Source: an uncultured Collinsella sp. (GTDB taxonomy: Bacteria; Actinomycetota; Coriobacteriia; Coriobacteriales; Coriobacteriaceae). Taken from it: a stretch of DNA of 64,000 nt. Shown here one piece after another: positions 57,915 through 64,000 of this stretch. A program made the position numbers and the translations under genes. Below the pieces are notes generated by a model. That model was not told where the DNA came from and did not search any database. It worked only from the letters and a program-made list of their open reading frames with translations. The stretch covers positions 22,253 through 86,252 of the forward strand of contig CABUDS010000005.1 in assembly GCA_902490405.1 (NCBI GenBank), read 5' to 3'. Every line of letters begins with the position of its first letter. The first letter of the stretch is position 1.

Positions 57915-59333
57915 TTAAGCGTCTTTCTTGGCAGTCAGATACTCAATGAACTCGGGACCGACGGTCGTAACGTCGCCGGCACCCATGGTGAGCAGCAGGT
58001 CGCCCTCGCCCACCATCTGCTCGAGCTCCTGATTGAGCTCAAGACGGCTGGAGCAGTACACGACCTCCTTGCCAGGATGCTTGGCGCGCACGGTATCGGC
58101 GAGCATCTTAGAGGTGACACCCGGAATGGGCATCTCGCCAGCCGAGAACACATCAATCAGCAGCAGTTTATCGGCATTGGCAAATGCATCGGCAAAGTCG
58201 TCGCACAGGGCCTGCAGGCGCGAATAGCGGTGCGGCTGGAACACGACGTCGACGTGCTTGTAACCCAGCGACGAAGCGGCAGCAAGCGTCGCCTTGATCT
58301 CGGTGGGGTGATGGCCGTAATCATCGACCACGGTGATGCCATCGATATCGCCCACGTGGGTAAAGCGACGGCGGACGCCCTCAAAGCTCGAGAGCGCCTT
58401 GGCGGCGGCGTCGATGTCAAGGCCCAGGACATGGGCGACGGTGAGCACCGCCGTGGCGTTGAGCATGTTGTGGCGACCGGGATTGCTCTTGATCTCCACA
58501 GCGCGCTCAGTGCCGTCCTCAAAGCGAACGATAAAGTCACTCTGGATGCCCTTGACATCCGGGTGCATGCAGACGATGTCGTTGCTCTCGGCAAAGCCGT
58601 AGGAAAGCACGTGACGGCCCGTCGACTTGGCGAGCTCGACCAGATGCGGGTCCTCACCGCAGACGATGACGGTGCCGTCCTCGCCCACCAGGCTCATGAA
58701 TTTGGCGAAAGTTGCCTCGATCTCCTCGATACCCGAGTAGTGATCGAGGTGGTCGGCCTCGACGTTGGTCACAATGACTACGTTGGGGTTCAGGAACAGG
58801 AAGGAGCTGTCGGACTCGTCGGCCTCGGCGACAAAGTAGTCGCCCGAGCCGTTCTTGCCGTTCGTGTCATAGCCCTCGACGATGCCGCCGATCAAGAAGC
58901 TCGGATCCAGACCCATGCGGTCGAGCATGGTGGCGCACATCGAAGACGTGGTGGTCTTGCCATGCGTGCCGGCAACAGCGACAGTCGTGTAGCCGTGGCC
59001 CAAAGCAGAGAGCATCTTGGCACGGGGCCACACGGGAATACCAAGCTCGCGAGCGCGCACGAGTTCAGGGTTGGACTCCGGAATAGCGGTAGAGACAACA
59101 ACCACGTCGGGCTTGACCTCGTCGATCGTGGCGGCCTCATGGCCCACATGCACCTTCACACCAGCGCGGGTAAGCTGGCGGATATAACGTGACGTCTTAA
59201 GGTCGGAGCCGGTAACGGCATAACCGCGCTCGTGCAGAACGAGGGCGATGCCGCTCATGCCGGCGCCGCCGATACCGATAAAGTGGGCGCTCTTAAACTC
59301 GGGCGCGGAGGTTGCAGTCTGGGAATCAGCCAT
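57915..59333 (-). CDS. murC: UDP-N-acetylmuramate-L-alanine ligase
   Basis: This 472-residue ligase adds L-Ala to UDP-MurNAc. The N-terminal FIGIGGAGMSGIA binds the UDP substrate, the P-loop is VAGTHGKTTT, and further blocks are EADESDSSFL and DDYGHHPTEI. The ATG at 59333 follows AAGGAG with an eleven-base gap. It belongs to the contiguous mraY-murD-ftsW-murG-murC-murB-ftsQ order. All catalytic motifs are present and the length is typical. Confidence 0.96.
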   Translation of the reverse strand: MADSQTATSAPEFKSAHFIGIGGAGMSGIALVLHERGYAVTGSDLKTSRYIRQLTRAGVKVHVGHEAATIDEVKPDVVVVSTAIPESNPELVRARELGIPVWPRAKMLSALGHGYTTVAVAGTHGKTTTSSMCATMLDRMGLDPSFLIGGIVEGYDTNGKNGSGDYFVAEADESDSSFLFLNPNVVIVTNVEADHLDHYSGIEEIEATFAKFMSLVGEDGTVIVCGEDPHLVELAKSTGRHVLSYGFAESNDIVCMHPDVKGIQSDFIVRFEDGTERAVEIKSNPGRHNMLNATAVLTVAHVLGLDIDAAAKALSSFEGVRRRFTHVGDIDGITVVDDYGHHPTEIKATLAAASSLGYKHVDVVFQPHRYSRLQALCDDFADAFANADKLLLIDVFSAGEMPIPGVTSKMLADTVRAKHPGKEVVYCSSRLELNQELEQMVGEGDLLLTMGAGDVTTVGPEFIEYLTAKKDA

Positions 59334-59430
59334 GTGCTCGTGTACTCCTTGCGTAAACACTGCCTGTAACCCGTTAACTGTACCGCACCTACCGCATTAG
59401 CGCGAGGGCGACCGACGATATCCCGTCTAA

Positions 59431-60546
59431 CTAACGCAAACCCTCTACCGCATCCGCCAGAAGAGCGGCGGCCCTATCCTGAGCCAGACCACGTGCCGCC
59501 TGACGCATGGCGTCGCGCGCCGCCGCGTCATCGACCAAGTGCAGCAGCTCATCGGCAAAGGCAGAACCATCGATATCGGCATCGGCGCAGAGCACACCGG
59601 CCCCGGCGTCGACCAGATAACGGGCATTGGTGGTTTGGTGGTCGGCCGTCGCATGCGGATACGGCACGAGCACCGAGGGCACGGCGAGCGCAGCGATCTC
59701 GGCCACGCTCGATGCGCCCGAACGCGAGAGCACCAAATCGGCAGCAGCCAGCATATCGCCCATGTTGTCGATGTAAGGCTGAACGCGGTAACGCTTCGCC
59801 TCCTCGGGCGTCAGCGCCAAAGCGCGCTCGGTCTCCTCAAAGCCGTCGGCACCCGTCGAATGCAACACATAGAGGTTCTTGCGCGAAAGCAGCTCGTTTT
59901 TGAGCGAAACCACGCGCTCGTTGAGGTGCTGGGCGCCAAGTGAACCGCCAAAGACGAGCAGCAGCGTAGCGTCCTCGGGAACGCCAAGTGCCTTGCGGCC
60001 GCGAGCGCGATCGCCCTCGATTACCGAGCGACGTACGGGGTTGCCGGTCATGAGCACGTGGTCAGGGTCACCTTCGCGCTCAAAGACCGAACGCGCTGCC
60101 GGCACCGAGATGCACACGCGGGCGGCGTGGGAGTTCATCATCTTGTTGGCCAGGCCAGGAACAGAGTTCTGCTCATGCAGCAGATACGGAACGCCTGCGC
60201 CCTTGCACCACCCCAGCAGCGGAACCTCGACATAGGCACCAAAACCGACGGCAGCATCGGGCTTGCCGACCTTTGAGAAATGACTGGCGAGCGCACGCTT
60301 GGCCTTGTTGACACGCCACAGCGAGGTCAGCGCCGTCCAAGGACGGGAGCGGTCGAAGCCCGTGACTGTAATGGGCACAAAATCAAACCCAGCCTCGGGG
60401 ACCAGACGACCCTCGAGCTTGCGCGACTGGCCCACGAACACAACGTGGTGGCCACGGTCACGCAGCTCTTCGGCCAAGGCGAGCGCGGGGTTGATGTGTC
60501 CTGCCGTGCCGCCGGCTGCAATAGCAACGGTCATCTTATCGGTCAT
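59431..60546 (-). CDS. murG: UDP-GlcNAc transferase MurG
   Basis: This 371-residue membrane-associated GT28 glycosyltransferase turns lipid I into lipid II. AAGGTAGHINPALALAEEL is the N-terminal substrate loop; HEQNSVPGLANK and SRSGASSVAEIAALAVPSVLVPYPHATADHQTTNA form the donor side. The ATG at 60546 overlaps the end of ftsW by 11 bp and has AAGGGA upstream. Neighbouring flippase/ polymerase FtsW and MurC provide the preceding and following steps. Confidence 0.96.
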   Translation of the reverse strand: MTDKMTVAIAAGGTAGHINPALALAEELRDRGHHVVFVGQSRKLEGRLVPEAGFDFVPITVTGFDRSRPWTALTSLWRVNKAKRALASHFSKVGKPDAAVGFGAYVEVPLLGWCKGAGVPYLLHEQNSVPGLANKMMNSHAARVCISVPAARSVFEREGDPDHVLMTGNPVRRSVIEGDRARGRKALGVPEDATLLLVFGGSLGAQHLNERVVSLKNELLSRKNLYVLHSTGADGFEETERALALTPEEAKRYRVQPYIDNMGDMLAAADLVLSRSGASSVAEIAALAVPSVLVPYPHATADHQTTNARYLVDAGAGVLCADADIDGSAFADELLHLVDDAAARDAMRQAARGLAQDRAAALLADAVEGLR

Positions 60547-62056
60547 GGTAGTCCCTTCGTACACGCGGTCCCTGGTCGTCGGTGCGCAGACGCGCCGACG
60601 GGTCCGAGTTCAAATCGATTCGATTATATCCGCCGCCCGCGTTGCGAGGGCTGGGGCGCTGCGGACGACCTTGCGGAGCCGTTCGCGGGCGTGGACGGGC
60701 TGCCGGCTCGGTCGCAGAGCCATCCAGGACGGTAAAACCGTTACGCGAAGATCGCTCGCCGCGCACATGGGGCACGCCGGCGGTACTCTCATCCATAACG
60801 GCAAAGCTCTCGCGGCGACGGTCGTACTCATCGCGGCGGGCGCTCTCGTACGAAACGCGCAGGATCAACCCGGCAAGCATAAGCGACACAATAATCGACG
60901 AACCGCCGTAGCTAATAAACGGCAACGGTTTGCCCGTCATGGGAAACACGTTGAGGATGCCCAACGCGTTAATCAAAAACTGCACCGCGAGAATGACCGC
61001 GGAGCCAGACGCCATAAGCGCGCCCCGGCGATCGGTCGCCTGCTCGGCAATGCGAAACGCCGAGTAGATCAGCATCGCAAACACCAAGAAGAACAGCACG
61101 GTTCCGACAAAACCGACTTCCTCGCCAATGATGGCCAGGATGTAGTCATTGTGCGCCTCGGGCAGATACGAGTACTTCATGGTTGAGTTGCCGATGCCAC
61201 GGCCGAACAGACCGCCCGAGGCAAAGGCCATGATGGCAAGCGTGGCCTGATAGCCGTCACCATACTCGTCGGCCCAAGGGTTCAAGGCAACCTGAATACG
61301 CACCATACGGTACGGCTCTGCGACAAGTGCAATCACGATCACGAGAATGCCGAAGATTAGCACGCCGATGATAAATCTGGGGTCGAGACCCGCAAACAAC
61401 GCCATGCACATGAGGGTCAACAGGATGATCAGGACAGTACCGAAATCGGGTTGGATAAAGATCAGAAAGAGCGAAATGCCCAGGTAGATGCCCATCTTGC
61501 GAAGGAATTCGTTGATGTTGCCACCGGGCGAAAAGAAGCGATCAAGCATGATGGCCGAATACGCAATGGCAAATGGCTTCAAAAACTCAGAAGGCTGGAA
61601 CTGAATACCGGCGATGTTGAGCCAGCGCGTGGCGCCACGGCTGCCGCTGCCCACCAAGAACACCAGAAGCAGTAGCCCTATCATGCCGATGAGGAAGATC
61701 CTGAGCACATCCTCCCCAAACCAGCTGTCCGGCAAAACGCGCACGATGGCAATCAGCGCTAGAACACCGACCACGGCAAACGCGGCCTGTCGACCCAAAA
61801 AAAACGTCGCCGAGCCATTCTCGTGCAGCGCCTCGACCGAAGACGCCGAGTACACCATCAGCAGGCCAAAGCACACCAAGGTAAACAAGCAGGCCATGAA
61901 TATCAAACGGGGGCGCATGATACGGGCGGGAACGCCGGCAATATAGCGTTCGCTAAACGACTGCCCGCCGCGGCCGGAACGCGGTGTTATGCGCCGCGAG
62001 GAAGCACGGTCCGAGTCGGGCCTCCTCATACCTTGTCGGGGGCTCTCCTCTCTCAC
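60536..62056 (-). CDS. ftsW: Septal peptidoglycan glycosyltransferase FtsW
   Basis: This 506-residue SEDS-family polymerase joins lipid II at the septum with class B PBPs. About ten membrane helices; SEDS blocks are RWLNIAGIQFQPSEFLK, EAHNDYILAIIGEEVGF and GKPLPFISYGGSS. N- and C-terminal cytoplasmic tails are long and Arg/Pro-rich, the C-tail of about 100 residues being typical of actinobacteria. The GTG at 62056 (eight bases after murD) follows GGGG with a five-base gap; an ATG nine codons later is an alternative. It overlaps murG. Confidence 0.94.
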   Translation of the reverse strand: MREESPRQGMRRPDSDRASSRRITPRSGRGGQSFSERYIAGVPARIMRPRLIFMACLFTLVCFGLLMVYSASSVEALHENGSATFFLGRQAAFAVVGVLALIAIVRVLPDSWFGEDVLRIFLIGMIGLLLLVFLVGSGSRGATRWLNIAGIQFQPSEFLKPFAIAYSAIMLDRFFSPGGNINEFLRKMGIYLGISLFLIFIQPDFGTVLIILLTLMCMALFAGLDPRFIIGVLIFGILVIVIALVAEPYRMVRIQVALNPWADEYGDGYQATLAIMAFASGGLFGRGIGNSTMKYSYLPEAHNDYILAIIGEEVGFVGTVLFFLVFAMLIYSAFRIAEQATDRRGALMASGSAVILAVQFLINALGILNVFPMTGKPLPFISYGGSSIIVSLMLAGLILRVSYESARRDEYDRRRESFAVMDESTAGVPHVRGERSSRNGFTVLDGSATEPAARPRPRTAPQGRPQRPSPRNAGGGYNRIDLNSDPSARLRTDDQGPRVRRDYHDR

Positions 62057-62064
62057 CGCAACCC

Positions 62065-63471
62065 CTATTCCATTTGTGATTTCGCTGCAGCGGCAAGCTG
62101 GGCCACGTAGTCCTTAAACACGCGGCCGCGCTCCTCATAGCCCGAGAACTCATCGAACGAAGAGCAGGCAGGAGAAAGTAAGATCACGTCACCACGGCTC
62201 GACAGCGAACGGGCGACGTCCACGGCGTCGCGTAGGTCATCCGCCTGGGCGATATCCACATCGCCATCGACATCGGCCTCGTCCATAGCGGCGGTGAAGC
62301 GCTCGCGTGCATCGCCAAAGCAGACGACCGAGCGTACGTTATCCATAACGACGCGCGCGAAGTCCGTGAGCGGCGTGCCCTTATCGTGGCCGCCGAGCAG
62401 CAAGATCACATCGTCATCGGGAAATGCCGTCAGTGCCTTCTCGACCGCATCGGTGTTGGTCGCCTTGGAATCGTTGACGTAGCGCACGCCGTCAATCTCG
62501 CCACACGGCTCCACGCGGTGCTCGAGCGGCTGGAACGAGGCCAGACCGCGGCAGACGCCATCGACATCGGCACCGACTGCCAGGGCAGCCGTGGCGGCAC
62601 ATAAGGCATTGATGACATTGTGATGGCCCGAGATCTTGAGCTCGGATGCAGCGATGAGCGGGGTCTCGACGCCCTTCAGGCGCACGACCATCTTGCCGTC
62701 GCGCACAAAGGCGGCATCCTCGCCCTCGGGCTCGTCAAAAGCGACCTTGCAGATGCGACGACCCGGCGTGTAGATGTACTCATCGAACTCGTGAATGCCG
62801 GCGTCTTCGACGTCGACAACCGCCAGATCGTCATCGACCATATTGTCAAACAGTTTGACCTTGGCAAGCGCGTAGTTCTTATGGCTCTTATGCCAGCCCA
62901 AGTGGTCGGGAGTGATGTTGAGCAGCACCGCCACGCGCGGGTGGAGCTCGGTGGTCGTAGCGATCTGATAGCTCGAGAGCTCAGCCACAAACCACTCGTT
63001 GTGGGCTCGGCCGTCAATCTCGTTGACCGGCGGCTCGCCGATGTTGCCGACAGCAACGCTGGCCTCGCCGGCAGCCTTGAGCAGATAATCAGTCAGCGAC
63101 GTGGTGGTCGTTTTGCCGTTGGTGCCCGTGATGGCAATCCAGTTATCGGGCGACAGGCGATAGGCAAACTCGGGCTCACCCATAATCTGGGCGGCATGCT
63201 CGTGCCCGGCCTTAAAGAAGCCCGAGAACTCCGAGATGCCCGGGCACGTCACGCATACGTCATAGGCGCCCTCGACCTGTTCGGTCCCATAGACAAACGA
63301 CGCACCAGCAGCCTCGAGCGCACGCGTGGCGTCATTGGGCTCAGAGGTGCCGCCGCCATACACGGTAACGGCACTTACGCGCTCGGGATGTGCCAGCGCC
63401 CAGCGGGCGACATCGAGACCGGATTTGCCCTGACCCAAAACGAGCAGGCTAAAGACATCAGCAAGAGGCAT
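62065..63471 (-). CDS. murD: UDP-N-acetylmuramoylalanine-D-glutamate ligase
   Basis: This 468-residue ligase adds D-Glu to UDP-MurNAc-L-Ala. The P-loop is ITGTNGKTTTT; ELSSYQI, NITPDHLGWHKS and VNDSKATNTDAVEKAL are MurD-specific, and LLSPACSSFDEFSGYEERG closes the C-terminal domain. The ATG at 63471 is nine bases after mraY. Its length and motifs are complete. In this gene order it lies between mraY and ftsW. Confidence 0.96.
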   Translation of the reverse strand: MPLADVFSLLVLGQGKSGLDVARWALAHPERVSAVTVYGGGTSEPNDATRALEAAGASFVYGTEQVEGAYDVCVTCPGISEFSGFFKAGHEHAAQIMGEPEFAYRLSPDNWIAITGTNGKTTTTSLTDYLLKAAGEASVAVGNIGEPPVNEIDGRAHNEWFVAELSSYQIATTTELHPRVAVLLNITPDHLGWHKSHKNYALAKVKLFDNMVDDDLAVVDVEDAGIHEFDEYIYTPGRRICKVAFDEPEGEDAAFVRDGKMVVRLKGVETPLIAASELKISGHHNVINALCAATAALAVGADVDGVCRGLASFQPLEHRVEPCGEIDGVRYVNDSKATNTDAVEKALTAFPDDDVILLLGGHDKGTPLTDFARVVMDNVRSVVCFGDARERFTAAMDEADVDGDVDIAQADDLRDAVDVARSLSSRGDVILLSPACSSFDEFSGYEERGRVFKDYVAQLAAAAKSQME

Positions 63472-63480
63472 GAAAGACCA

Positions 63481-64000
63481 CTATCCCAACTGGAAGAACA
63501 AAGCAAGGCCAACGGCACCAAAGGCCGCAGCGATAATCCAAAAACGGATGACGACCTTGGTCTCGGCCCAGCCCTTCTTTTCGAAATGATGATGGATGGG
63601 CGCCATAAGGAAGACACGCTTGTGCGTAAAGTGGAAGTAGACAACCTGAATCATGACCGACAGGGTCTCAACGATAAACAGGCCGCCGATGATGAGGGAG
63701 ACGACCTCGGTGTTGGTCATGATGGACGTGCAGGCAAACGCGGCGCCCAGGGCAAGCGAGCCGGTATCGCCCATAAAGATGCTCGCCGGATAGCAGTTGA
63801 ACCACAGAAAGCCCAAGCAGGCACCGGCACACGCGGTGCAGAAGATGGACAGGTTCACGTCTCCGTGCAAAAACGCCATGGCAGCCATGGCGAGCATGGC
63901 GATCATGGAGGTGCCGCCAGCAAGACCGTCAAGGCCATCGGTCAGGTTCACGGCATTAGAAAGGCCGGCGATCATCAGCCAGCAAAAGACAATGTAGAGC
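63481..64000 (-). CDS. mraY: Phospho-N-acetylmuramoyl-pentapeptide transferase, 5' end outside window
   Basis: This is the C-terminal ~172 residues of MraY, which transfers phospho-MurNAc-pentapeptide to undecaprenyl phosphate (lipid I). NLTDGLDGLAGG, FNCYPASIFMGDTGSLALG and the signature MAPIHHHFEKKGWAE, with its catalytic histidines, identify it securely. The start codon lies beyond position 64000. It leads into murD with nine bases between them and is the first visible gene of the cell-wall cluster. Confidence 0.96.
   Translation of the reverse strand, partial: LYIVFCWLMIAGLSNAVNLTDGLDGLAGGTSMIAMLAMAAMAFLHGDVNLSIFCTACAGACLGFLWFNCYPASIFMGDTGSLALGAAFACTSIMTNTEVVSLIIGGLFIVETLSVMIQVVYFHFTHKRVFLMAPIHHHFEKKGWAETKVVIRFWIIAAAFGAVGLALFFQLG

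Overview
The window looks like a chromosomal segment of a high-GC, anaerobic, gut-type actinobacterium of the class Coriobacteriia; a Collinsella-like genome is the best fit. This is inferred from the C/G-ending codons, a four-domain S1 protein, a division cluster with ftsZ and ftsQ but no ftsA between them, DivIVA/SepF/YggT neighbours, and oxygen-sensitive Fe-S enzymes. No prophage, insertion sequence or CRISPR array is visible. It reads as core chromosome with small accessory islands and many long intergenic palindromes.

Region 1 (1-6.6 kb, minus strand) is a selenium island joined to an ATP-driven Fe-S reductase module. In transcription order it holds two 2-hydroxyacyl-CoA-dehydratase/double-cubane-type subunits, their ATPase activase, selenophosphate synthetase SelD (itself a selenoprotein with an in-frame UGA at codon 17), YedF, a DUF3343 putative Se/S carrier and a cysteine-desulfurase-like enzyme running off the left edge. 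Region 2 (7-12.4 kb, minus) is molybdate uptake (ModA, an extended ModB, ModC) and molybdenum cofactor genes (MogA/MoaB-type, MoeA). Selenium and molybdenum supply genes side by side suggest that the cell makes Se/Mo enzymes, although none is encoded here.

Region 3 (12.6-31.2 kb) is mixed housekeeping: a CLC-type anion transporter (possibly the fluoride type), a lipid kinase, a GGQ release-factor-like rescue protein, xpt, an MFS exporter, O-acetylhomoserine sulfhydrylase, a C_GCAxxG_C_C protein, YigZ, RNase P RNA, rpsA, L-cysteine desulfidase, rpiB, ndk, argH, a 56-codon small gene and argG with a structured leader. Region 4 (31.5-46.2 kb) has polA, an M18 aminopeptidase, yaaA, a TPP riboswitch with thiC and then thiD, a tandem palindrome array, an SGNH esterase, a PARG-like protein, a Bax-inhibitor-1 protein, a PiT phosphate transporter with its PhoU-like partner, and a nitroreductase with split codon usage.

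Region 5 (46.3-64 kb, minus) is the division and cell-wall cluster: mraY (partial), murD, ftsW, murG, murC, murB, ftsQ, ftsZ, yfiH, then pstSCAB-phoU, then yggS, sepF, yggT, divIVA. The high-affinity phosphate operon sits inside what is usually a continuous ftsZ-yfiH-yggS-sepF block, and a PHO-box-like direct repeat lies upstream of yfiH.

The most novel-looking signals are the selenium/double-cubane operon with a UGA-containing selD, a roughly 85-100 nt intergenic element in three copies whose stems show compensatory base changes, the triple palindrome array after thiD, and several 26-29 bp perfect inverted repeats between operons.
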